In this document: positions 1 to 6,161 of the stretch, one piece after another
How positions within the stretch are numbered: the first letter of the stretch is position 1
How the letters are laid out: every line of letters begins with the position of its first letter
Source of the DNA: an uncultured Oscillospiraceae bacterium
GTDB lineage: Bacteria; Bacillota; Clostridia; Oscillospirales; Ruminococcaceae
Assembly (NCBI GenBank): GCA_900547015.1
Contig: URFD01000083.1
Location: forward strand, 1-6,963
Length of the DNA stretch: 6,963 nt
Direction of reading: 5' to 3'
The notes under the pieces: generated by a model
Database searches by the model: none
The model's input: the letters and a program-made list of their open reading frames with translations, nothing else
What the model was told of the DNA's origin: nothing
Made by a program: the position numbers and the translations under genes

Positions 1-2120
1 ATAAAAAAGATGAAGTACCAATCTACCTGTTCCATCAGGGAACAACCTATAAAGCATACGAGTTTTTGGGCTCCCACTCGTCCAGAAGAAAGGGCGTTTC
101 GGGTGTGGTTTTCCGTGTGTGGGCTCCACATGCCCTGAGTGTTTCGGTTGTGGGCGATTTCAATCGCTGGGATAGAGCCGAACATCCGATGGAAAAAATC
201 AGTGAGAACGGATTGTGGGAGGGATTTGTCCCACAAATCAAACAATACGATTTGTATAAATACAGCATAGAAACACCGAGCGGAGAAATCCTGCTGAAAA
301 CAGACCCATATGCCTATCATATGCAGACCAGACCTGAGTCGGCATCCCGCTTTTATGAGCTGAGCAGATATGTTTGGAAAGACCAGGCTTGGATGGAAAA
401 GAGAAAGCTGCAAAATCATGTCGGGGAACCGATTAATATCTATGAGGTCAACCTCGGCTCATGGCGGCAGTATGAGGATGGAGCGTTCTTTGATTACCGC
501 AAGCTGGCAGACGAGCTGGCGGTCTATGTCCGGGAGATGGGCTATACCCACATCGAGCTGATGCCGGTTACCGAATACCCGTATGACCCATCTTGGGGCT
601 ATCAGGTAACGGGATACTTTGCAGCGACCTCCCGCTATGGCACACCGAAGGATTTGATGTATTTTGTCAACAAGATGCACGAGAATAATATCGGTGTCAT
701 CATGGACTGGGTTCCGGCACATTTTCCAAAGGATGAGCAGGGACTGTATGAGTTTGACGGCTCGCAGTGCTATGAGTATCAGGACCCGCAGAAGCGGGAG
801 CATCCGCATTGGGGAACCCGCGTCTTTGATTTTGGGCGTCCGGAGGTGCAGAGCTTTTTGATTTCCAGCGCGATGTTCTGGGTCGAAAAGTTCCACATGG
901 ACGGAATCCGCGTGGATGCTGTCGCCTCGATGCTGTATCTGGATTATGGCCGAGAGTCTTGGGAGTGGACGCCGAATGTCCACGGAACCAACGAAAATCT
1001 GGAAGCGGTGGATTTCCTCAAAAAGCTCAATACAGCGGTTCTGGGCGAGCACCCGGATGTGCTGATGATTGCGGAGGAATCCTCGGCATGGCCGCTTGTC
1101 ACCAAGCCGCCGTATGTGGGAGGACTGGGCTTTAACTTCAAGTGGAATATGGGTTGGATGAACGACATCCTCAGCTATGTTTCGCTCGACCCAATCTACC
1201 GCTCCTACAACCACGACAAACTGACCTTCAGCATGATGTATGCTTTTTCGGAAAACTATGTGCTGCCGCTGTCGCACGACGAGGTGGTACACGGAAAATG
1301 CTCCCTCATCAACAAGATGCCCGGGGAGTACAGCCAGAAGTTCGCCGGACTGCGTACCCTGTTTGGATATATGATGGCGCACCCCGGCAAAAAACTGCTG
1401 TTCATGGGACAGGAGTTCGGCCAATTCATCGAGTGGAACTTTGAAAAGGAGCTGGACTGGCAGTTGCTTTCCTATGAGAGCCACCGCAAGCTGCAAAGCT
1501 TCGTCCGGGATTTGAACCGGTTCTACCTCGACAATTCCCCGATGTGGGAAATCGATGACAGCTGGGATGGATTCCAGTGGCTGGTTCATGACGACAATAC
1601 ACAAAATATCGTGATTTTCCGCCGCACCAATGATGACGGGGATGATGTGATTGCAATCTGCAACTTCGCACCGGTAGAACGAGATAACTACCGCTTCGGC
1701 ATCCCGGAGGAGAAGAACTACGAAATCGTGCTCAATTCCGATGACATCCGCTATGGCGGCAGCGGCATCCCGGAGAAGGCGGTCATCCGTTCCGAAAAGA
1801 TTGCGATGCACGGCAAGGCAAATTCGATAGCCTTGGATTTGCCGCCGATGTCGGTGCTGTATCTGAAGCCGGTTGCATCGCTGCCGGAGGAAGAGGAGCA
1901 GATTTTGATTATCGATGTGGAGACGGCTCCCGCAGAAGCTCCCAAAACCACCAGAAAACGCTCGACTGCTTCCTCCAAGGCGGCAGCAGCCGAACAGCCA
2001 AAGACGACCCGAAAGAAAGCGGAACCGGCCAAGAAGGCGGCAACCAAAGCGGCCACCGCAGAAAAGCCAAAGCGCACCCGGAAAAAGGCAGAGATAACAG
2101 AACCATCTGAGAAAGAATAA
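1..2120 (+). CDS. glgB: 1,4-alpha-glucan branching enzyme GlgB (GH13), 5' truncated by window edge, with extra basic C-terminal tail
   Basis: GlgB moves short alpha-1,4-glucan chains to alpha-1,6 positions, making the branches of glycogen in the cytoplasm. The frame is open from the left edge (first full codon at 3), and the residues at 27-71 (LFHQGT, then KAYEFLGSH) match the conserved start of the branching-enzyme N-terminal module. The TTG at 66 is therefore an internal Leu codon, and the true start lies a few codons off the window. 705 residues are visible. Order: CBM48-type beta domain (about residues 10-110), GH13 barrel with DWVPAHF (nt 705-725), DGIRVDAV with the nucleophile Asp at 915-917, IAEES with the acid/base Glu at 1074-1076, LPLSHDEVVHGK with Asp at 1278-1280, then the C-terminal beta domain ending at LPPMSVLYLKPV (to 1874). 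All catalytic residues are present. The last 81 residues (1875-2117) are an unusual acidic then Lys/Ala-rich tail not needed for the fold. First gene of the glgBCDA run. Confidence 0.97.
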   Translation, partial: KKDEVPIYLFHQGTTYKAYEFLGSHSSRRKGVSGVVFRVWAPHALSVSVVGDFNRWDRAEHPMEKISENGLWEGFVPQIKQYDLYKYSIETPSGEILLKTDPYAYHMQTRPESASRFYELSRYVWKDQAWMEKRKLQNHVGEPINIYEVNLGSWRQYEDGAFFDYRKLADELAVYVREMGYTHIELMPVTEYPYDPSWGYQVTGYFAATSRYGTPKDLMYFVNKMHENNIGVIMDWVPAHFPKDEQGLYEFDGSQCYEYQDPQKREHPHWGTRVFDFGRPEVQSFLISSAMFWVEKFHMDGIRVDAVASMLYLDYGRESWEWTPNVHGTNENLEAVDFLKKLNTAVLGEHPDVLMIAEESSAWPLVTKPPYVGGLGFNFKWNMGWMNDILSYVSLDPIYRSYNHDKLTFSMMYAFSENYVLPLSHDEVVHGKCSLINKMPGEYSQKFAGLRTLFGYMMAHPGKKLLFMGQEFGQFIEWNFEKELDWQLLSYESHRKLQSFVRDLNRFYLDNSPMWEIDDSWDGFQWLVHDDNTQNIVIFRRTNDDGDDVIAICNFAPVERDNYRFGIPEEKNYEIVLNSDDIRYGGSGIPEKAVIRSEKIAMHGKANSIALDLPPMSVLYLKPVASLPEEEEQILIIDVETAPAEAPKTTRKRSTASSKAAAAEQPKTTRKKAEPAKKAATKAATAEKPKRTRKKAEITEPSEKE
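1875..2117 (+). other. Low-complexity acidic/basic C-terminal tail of GlgB with three PK-x-TRK repeats
   Basis: The tail begins just after the normal end of the branching-enzyme fold. It has an acidic linker (PEEEE, 1884-1898), a short hydrophobic stretch (ILIID), then 59 residues with 14 Lys and 5 Arg against 7 Glu, rich in Ala, Thr and Pro. Three copies of a short motif occur: PKTTRKR (1941-1961), PKTTRKK (1998-2018) and PKRTRKK (2067-2087). The copies use different synonymous codons. The composition resembles histone H1-like or disordered bacterial tails. No enzymatic role can be read from it. Confidence 0.85.
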
Positions 2121-2127
2121 ATTACAT

Positions 2128-2151
2128 AAAAAAGTCCGGCGCTCTGCCGGA
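2128..2151 (-). terminator. Short hairpin with a T-tract when read on the minus strand, between glgB and glgC
   Basis: A perfect 6-bp stem (TCCGGC 2135-2140, GCCGGA 2146-2151) encloses a 5-base loop. On the + strand no T-run follows it, but six A residues (2128-2133) precede it. On the - strand the stem is therefore followed after one base by TTTTTT, the form of an intrinsic terminator. It should not stop the glg transcript. It could stop antisense transcription or act as a small structure in the glgB-glgC mRNA. Confidence 0.45.
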
Positions 2152-2170
2152 ATCAAGAGGTTTGACAGCC

Positions 2171-2178
2171 AGAGGGGG
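2171..2178 (+). promoter_or_regulatory. Ribosome binding site of glgC
   Basis: The purine run AGAGGGGG lies 8 bases before the ATG at 2187 and supports that start. Confidence 0.75.
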
Positions 2179-2186
2179 ATAAGTAA

Positions 2187-3413
2187 ATGATTTTGAAAAA
2201 AGAATGGATCGCCATGCTTCTGGCAGGCGGACAAGGAAGCCGTCTGTATGCATTGACCAGAGATATTGCGAAACCGGCGGTTCCGTTTGGCGGCAAATAT
2301 CGCATCATCGATTTTCCGCTTTCCAACTGCGTCAATTCGGGCATCGATACCGTCGGTGTCCTGACCCAGTATCAGCCGCTTCAGCTCAATGAGTACATCG
2401 GCAACGGCCAGCCGTGGGATTTGGACAGAATCCACGGAGGCGTTTATACCCTGCCGCCGTATCAGAAGAGCTCCAACTCGGACTGGTACACCGGAACAGC
2501 CAACGCCATCTACCAGAATATCAACTTTATCAAACGGTATGACCCGGAATATGTGGTGATTTTGTCCGGCGACCATATCTACAAAATGGACTATTCCAAG
2601 ATGCTGGAATTCCATAAGGAAAAACAGGCAGACTGTACCATCGCGGTCATGGAGGTTCCGTGGGAGGAAGCATCCCGCTTCGGCATCATGGCTTGTGATG
2701 AGGAGCAGAAGATTTTTGAATTTGCAGAAAAGCCAAAGGAGCCAAAGAGCAATCTGGCTTCGATGGGAATTTATATCTTCTCTTGGGATAAGCTGAGAAA
2801 GTATCTGGAAGAGGATGAGGAAAATCCGGAGTCGGAGAACGACTTCGGAAAGAACATCATCCCGAATATGCTCGGCAACGGCGAGCGGATGTACGCGTAT
2901 GCCTTCCAGGGCTACTGGAAGGATGTCGGTACCATCGACTCTCTGTGGGAGGCAAACATGGATTTGCTCAACCCGAAGGTTCCGCTGGACCTGTACGACG
3001 ACAGCTGGAAAATCTATGCGAGAAACCCGGTTATGCCACCGCAGTATGTTGCAGATGGCGCAGTGACCCGCGACGCGATGATCAGCGAGGGATGCTTTGT
3101 CGAGGGTGAGGTTGATTTTTCCATCCTGTTTGCCGGAGTTGTCGTGGAGAAGGGCGCAATCGTACACGACAGCATCGTGATGCCGGGCTCGGTCATTAAG
3201 GCAGGAGCGGTTGTAGAGTATTCGATTGTGGCAGAAAATGTTGTGGTCGGAGAAAACGCAAAGATTGGCTGCCGTCCGGAAAATGTAGAGGATAAGGATA
3301 ACTGGGGTGTTACCGTCATCGCCAAGGGAATCCAGATTGGCAAGAATGTGACGGTTCCGGCAAAAGCGATGATTGAGAAGGATATTCCGGAGGTGGGCAA
3401 CGATGATGAATAA
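2187..3413 (+). CDS. glgC: Glucose-1-phosphate adenylyltransferase catalytic subunit GlgC (ADP-glucose pyrophosphorylase)
   Basis: GlgC makes ADP-glucose and pyrophosphate from ATP and glucose-1-phosphate, the committed step of bacterial glycogen synthesis. The 408-residue protein has the usual length for the Bacillota form. The nucleotidyltransferase domain shows LLAGGQGSRL at residues 11-20 (nucleotide-binding loop), KPAVPFGGKYRIIDF at 29-43, the catalytic Asp129 in LSGDH, Lys182 in FAEKP (glucose-1-phosphate site) and Asp246 in YWKDVGT (metal site). From about residue 290 a left-handed beta-helix of hexapeptide-like repeats follows. The ATG at 2187 has a good Shine-Dalgarno sequence and places the GGQGSRL loop at the normal distance from the N terminus. 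The last 11 bases overlap glgD, so the two subunits are likely translated together. All catalytic residues are intact, in contrast to GlgD. Confidence 0.97.
   Translation: MILKKEWIAMLLAGGQGSRLYALTRDIAKPAVPFGGKYRIIDFPLSNCVNSGIDTVGVLTQYQPLQLNEYIGNGQPWDLDRIHGGVYTLPPYQKSSNSDWYTGTANAIYQNINFIKRYDPEYVVILSGDHIYKMDYSKMLEFHKEKQADCTIAVMEVPWEEASRFGIMACDEEQKIFEFAEKPKEPKSNLASMGIYIFSWDKLRKYLEEDEENPESENDFGKNIIPNMLGNGERMYAYAFQGYWKDVGTIDSLWEANMDLLNPKVPLDLYDDSWKIYARNPVMPPQYVADGAVTRDAMISEGCFVEGEVDFSILFAGVVVEKGAIVHDSIVMPGSVIKAGAVVEYSIVAENVVVGENAKIGCRPENVEDKDNWGVTVIAKGIQIGKNVTVPAKAMIEKDIPEVGNDDE
3389..3395 (+). promoter_or_regulatory. Ribosome binding site of glgD, inside glgC
   Basis: GGAGGTG, a long match to the anti-Shine-Dalgarno sequence, lies within the last codons of glgC. 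It is 7 bases before the ATG at 3403 and 10 before the ATG at 3406. This decides the glgD start region against the upstream TTG at 3373, and slightly favours 3403. Confidence 0.8.
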
Positions 3414-4518
3414 AACATTGGGAATTGTGTTTTCTAATATGCACGATTCGACACTGGGACAGCTGACAGAAAACCGCACCATGGCGTCTGTCCCGTTTGG
3501 CGGCAGATATCGTCTGATTGATTTCGTGCTTTCCAACCTGATTAACTCGGGCATCAAGGATGTTGGTGTCATTACCAAGAGCAATTTCCAGTCGCTGATG
3601 GACCATCTGGGAAACGGCAAGGAGTGGGATTTGTCCAGAAAGAACGGCGGTCTGACCATCCTGCCTCCTTACGGCAGACAGGAGGCTGTTTACTATCGGG
3701 GCAGGCTGGAGGCTCTGGCAAACATTTATGCCTATATCCGCGACTCCAAGGCTGACTTGGTCGTCATGACCGACTGCGACAGCATCGCTTCGGTGGACTA
3801 CGCAGATGCCATCCGCTATCACAAGGAGTACGGAGCGGACATCACAGTATTCTATCAGCATAAAAAGCTGCCGAAAAAATCGCACCGCGATGTTACCACC
3901 ATCAGCATGGACGAAAACAGAAGGGTTACGGCAGCCTTTATCAATCCGGAGCACGAGTCCGGAAATGTGCTGCTGAATATGACCATCATCAGCAAGCGTC
4001 TGTTGGAGCGGATTATTGCAGATTCGACCAGCTCGAGCTACTACAGCTTTACACAGGGCGTCCTCCAGCAGGGCTGCCAGTTCCTGAAAATCTACGGCTA
4101 TGAGTTTAAAGGATATGTCGCGGACATCAAGTCCCTCCAGTCCTACTATGACTGCACCATGGACCTGCTCAATCCGCAGGTCAGAGCACAGCTCTTCCCG
4201 CAGGACCGTCCGGTTTATACCAAGGTTCGTGACGAGGTTCCGGTCAAGTACAGAATCAACGCCTCTGCGAAAAATTCGATGATTGCAGACGGCTGCATCA
4301 TCGAGGGAACAGTAGAAAATTCGGTAATCTTCCGTGGCGTTAAGATTGGCCGAGGAGCGGTGGTCAAGGATTCCATCATCATGCAGGGAACGGTTGTCGG
4401 GGAAAACAGCGTTCTGGATTGCGTGGTCACCGATAAGGATGTTATGATTCGCGATTCCAGAAAGCTGATTGGCTGCAAGGATTATCCGTTCTTTGTAGAA
4501 AAGGGTACCGCAGTATAA
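3403..4518 (+). CDS. glgD: GlgD, regulatory-type (catalytically degenerate) subunit of ADP-glucose pyrophosphorylase
   Basis: GlgD is a GlgC paralogue that in Bacillota forms a mixed enzyme with GlgC and raises its activity. The 371-residue protein keeps the fold (VPFGGRYRLIDFVLSNLINSGI at about 30-51, matched to GlgC; C-terminal beta-helix from about residue 285, for example IIEGTVENSVIFRGVKIG) but has lost key catalytic parts. The GGQGSRL loop is replaced by NMHDSTLGQLT (12-22). The LSGDH motif is TDCDS (123-127), where the Asp position remains but Gly and His are lost. The FAEKP lysine is replaced by Asn181. Tandem ATGs at 3403 and 3406 are both possible starts; 3403 is chosen for its spacing to GGAGGTG. 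The start overlaps glgC by 11 bases (8 if 3406), which points to translational coupling and balanced subunit amounts. Degeneracy of this kind is normal for GlgD and does not mark a pseudogene. Confidence 0.95.
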   Translation: MMNKTLGIVFSNMHDSTLGQLTENRTMASVPFGGRYRLIDFVLSNLINSGIKDVGVITKSNFQSLMDHLGNGKEWDLSRKNGGLTILPPYGRQEAVYYRGRLEALANIYAYIRDSKADLVVMTDCDSIASVDYADAIRYHKEYGADITVFYQHKKLPKKSHRDVTTISMDENRRVTAAFINPEHESGNVLLNMTIISKRLLERIIADSTSSSYYSFTQGVLQQGCQFLKIYGYEFKGYVADIKSLQSYYDCTMDLLNPQVRAQLFPQDRPVYTKVRDEVPVKYRINASAKNSMIADGCIIEGTVENSVIFRGVKIGRGAVVKDSIIMQGTVVGENSVLDCVVTDKDVMIRDSRKLIGCKDYPFFVEKGTAV

Positions 4519-4519
4519 T
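4492..4519 (+). promoter_or_regulatory. Possible sigma-A type promoter at the end of glgD, ahead of glgA
   Basis: A perfect TATAAT lies at 4514-4519 and includes the glgD stop codon. Only a weak -35 match (TTTGTA, 4492-4497, 3 of 6) lies 16 bases upstream, and there is no TG extension. If used, it would start a transcript near 4526 whose leader contains the hairpin at 4551-4593 and then glgA. A chance match at a stop codon is quite possible. Confidence 0.25.
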
Positions 4520-4550
4520 CAGGAAAGATGAAAACAGCAATCCAAAAGCC

Positions 4551-4593
4551 GGGGCAAATCTCCTCCCTTTCGCTCAAAGGGGAGGGATTTCCC
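4551..4593 (+). promoter_or_regulatory. Long imperfect hairpin in the glgD-glgA gap
   Basis: Arms 4556-4570 and 4576-4590 pair over 15 positions with one C-A mismatch and two G-U pairs around a 5-base loop (CGCTC). GGG 4552-4554 can pair with CCC 4591-4593 across a bulged C, which extends the stem. No T-run follows, so it is not a classical intrinsic terminator. It could be a processing or stability element, a partial terminator, or an attenuator-like leader structure for glgA. Confidence 0.55.
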
Positions 4594-4630
4594 GCCTTTA
4601 TGAGAGGTTCATAAATCGGCTCTGATAGAG

Positions 4631-4637
4631 AGAGGAG
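4631..4637 (+). promoter_or_regulatory. Ribosome binding site of glgA
   Basis: AGAGGAG lies 11 bases before the ATG at 4649. The spacing is slightly long but the match is clear, and no better in-frame start is present. Confidence 0.65.
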
Positions 4638-4648
4638 CGTTCAAATCG

Positions 4649-6070
4649 ATGAAAATTTTGTTTGTTGCAAGTGAGGCAAGACCTTTTATCGCATCGGGTG
4701 GACTGGCAGATGTAGCGGGCTCTCTGCCGAAGGCTTTGTGTGATTCCGGCAACGAGTGCCGGGTTGTCATTCCGCTGTATAAAAACATCCCCCAGCAGTT
4801 CCGGGAGAAGATGGAGTTCGTCCGCAATTTCAATGTTCCGCTGGCTTGGCGGAATCAGTATTGCGGTGTCTTTAAAATGTGTCATCAAGGTGTAGTATAT
4901 TACTTCCTGGATAATGAGTACTATTTTAAACGCGACAATCTGTACGGATATTATGATGATGCAGAGCGGTTTGCATTCTTCTCCAAGGCATCGATGGAGA
5001 TGCTCAACTACATTGACTATGACCCGGACATCGTACATACCAATGACTGGCACACTGCGTTGGTTCCGGTTTATCTGAATACTTTCTACCGCAGTATTCC
5101 AAAATATCACGATATCAAAACGGTATTCACCATCCACAATATCCAGTATCAGGGACAGTACGGCATGGAGATTGCGTGGGATGTTCTGGGTATCCCGGAA
5201 TACCAGCACCCGATTCTGGAATATAACGGCTGCCTGAACATGATGAAGGCAGCAATCGTGCAGGTCAACGTTGTGAATACGGTCAGCCCAAGCTATGCTG
5301 TGGAGATTCATGACCCGTGGTTCTCCCACGGTCTGGACCCGATTCTGAACATGAAGGGCAACCGTGTCATCGGCATCCTCAACGGAATCGATGTTGCGGC
5401 AAACGACCCTAAGACCGACCAAGATATCTATAAAAACTATGACATCAAGACGCTGGATGACAAGAAGGTCAACAAGGCAGAGCTGATGAAGGAGATGGGA
5501 CTCGAGCCGAACGAGGACAGAATGCTCATCGGCATGGTTACCCGCTTCGCTTCTCACAAGGGTCTGGATTTGGTCAAATACATCTTCGATGACCTGATGC
5601 GGGATCAAGTATCGGTTGTGGTTCTCGGCTCCGGCGAAAAGGTCTATGAGGACTTTTTCCGCGAGATGCAGTACCGCTATGCCGGAAGGATGAGCGTCAA
5701 GATTGGCTTCCTGCCGGCGCTGTCCAAGAAAATCTATGCGGGAGCGGATGTGTTCCTGATGCCGTCTAAGAGCGAGCCTTGCGGTCTGGCTCAGATGGTG
5801 GCGGCAAGATACGGCACCCTGCCGATTGTCCGTGAAACCGGCGGCCTGAAGGACAGCATCCACGACATGGGTACCGAAAACGGAAACGGCTTCACCTTCA
5901 AGACCTACAATGCACACGATATGCTGGGTGCAATCCAGAGGGCAGAAGGCTTGTACGGAAATAAACCTCTGTGGAAGGATGCCATGACCGCAGCGATGAG
6001 CTGCGATTTCAGCTGGGATAAATCTGCGGGCGAGTATGTCCGGATGTACCAGATGATTATGCAGGACTAA
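4649..6070 (+). CDS. glgA: Glycogen synthase GlgA (ADP-glucose:alpha-1,4-glucan glucosyltransferase, GT5)
   Basis: GlgA transfers glucose from ADP-glucose to the non-reducing end of an alpha-1,4-glucan. The 473-residue protein matches the usual bacterial length (about 475-480) and has the two-Rossmann GT-B fold. Family features: MKILFVASEA at the N terminus; HTNDWHTAL with Asp133; FTIHNIQYQG with His163; VTRFASHKGLDLV with Arg299 and Lys304; PSKSEPCGL with Glu376; and GTLPIVRETGGLKD near 389-402. The N-terminal motif that is KTGGL in the E. coli enzyme reads ASGGL here, so the position of E. coli Lys15 is Ala15 (codon 4691-4693). The other substrate-binding residues named above are kept, so the protein is likely active. 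It is the last gene of the operon, 130 bases after glgD and followed by a strong terminator. Confidence 0.97.
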   Translation: MKILFVASEARPFIASGGLADVAGSLPKALCDSGNECRVVIPLYKNIPQQFREKMEFVRNFNVPLAWRNQYCGVFKMCHQGVVYYFLDNEYYFKRDNLYGYYDDAERFAFFSKASMEMLNYIDYDPDIVHTNDWHTALVPVYLNTFYRSIPKYHDIKTVFTIHNIQYQGQYGMEIAWDVLGIPEYQHPILEYNGCLNMMKAAIVQVNVVNTVSPSYAVEIHDPWFSHGLDPILNMKGNRVIGILNGIDVAANDPKTDQDIYKNYDIKTLDDKKVNKAELMKEMGLEPNEDRMLIGMVTRFASHKGLDLVKYIFDDLMRDQVSVVVLGSGEKVYEDFFREMQYRYAGRMSVKIGFLPALSKKIYAGADVFLMPSKSEPCGLAQMVAARYGTLPIVRETGGLKDSIHDMGTENGNGFTFKTYNAHDMLGAIQRAEGLYGNKPLWKDAMTAAMSCDFSWDKSAGEYVRMYQMIMQD

Positions 6071-6079
6071 CAGAATTAT

Positions 6080-6123
6080 AAAAACGGAGCAGCGCTCGGA
6101 TTTGGGCGTTGCTCCGTTTTTTT
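6080..6123. terminator. Strong intrinsic terminator after glgA, probably bidirectional
   Basis: A 16-position stem (6080-6095 with 6106-6121, one G-U pair) around a 10-base loop is followed by a run of seven T (6117-6123). Five A residues at its 5' side (6080-6084) give a T-run on the other strand, so it can also end the convergent gene whose stop is at 6162. Its place 9 bases after the glgA stop marks the end of the glg transcript. Confidence 0.93.
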
Positions 6124-6161
6124 CGTCTTTCAGCTCTTTTGCAGAAGGCATGGGTTAGAAC

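Noticed and set aside
66..68. TTG as the start of glgB
   Set aside because: The frame upstream to the left edge encodes conserved branching-enzyme residues (LFHQGT, KAYEF), so the start is off the window.
3373..3375. TTG as the start of glgD
   Set aside because: It would add ten residues unlike the family N-terminus and lacks a suitably placed Shine-Dalgarno. The ATG at 3403 or 3406 has GGAGGTG at good spacing.
459..3659. Minus-strand open frame of 1066 codons opposite glgB, glgC and the start of glgD
   Set aside because: Its codon boundaries coincide with those of glgB and glgC, so stops would need TTA, CTA or TCA codons on the sense strand, which these genes almost never use. The frame closes in glgB at a TCA serine codon (459-461). 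The translation has no recognisable domain and overlaps well-supported genes.
3403..4518. glgD as a decayed duplicate of glgC
   Set aside because: The frame is intact, full length and coupled to glgC, and the lost catalytic motifs are the normal state of GlgD in Bacillota.
4551..4593. The glgD-glgA hairpin as an intrinsic terminator
   Set aside because: The stem is followed by CCCGCC and not by a T-run, so strong termination is not expected.
4598..6151. Minus-strand open frame of 517 codons opposite glgA
   Set aside because: It has the same cause: it is codon-aligned with glgA, which avoids TTA, CTA and TCA. The translation is low in recognisable motifs, and it reads through the glgA terminator region.
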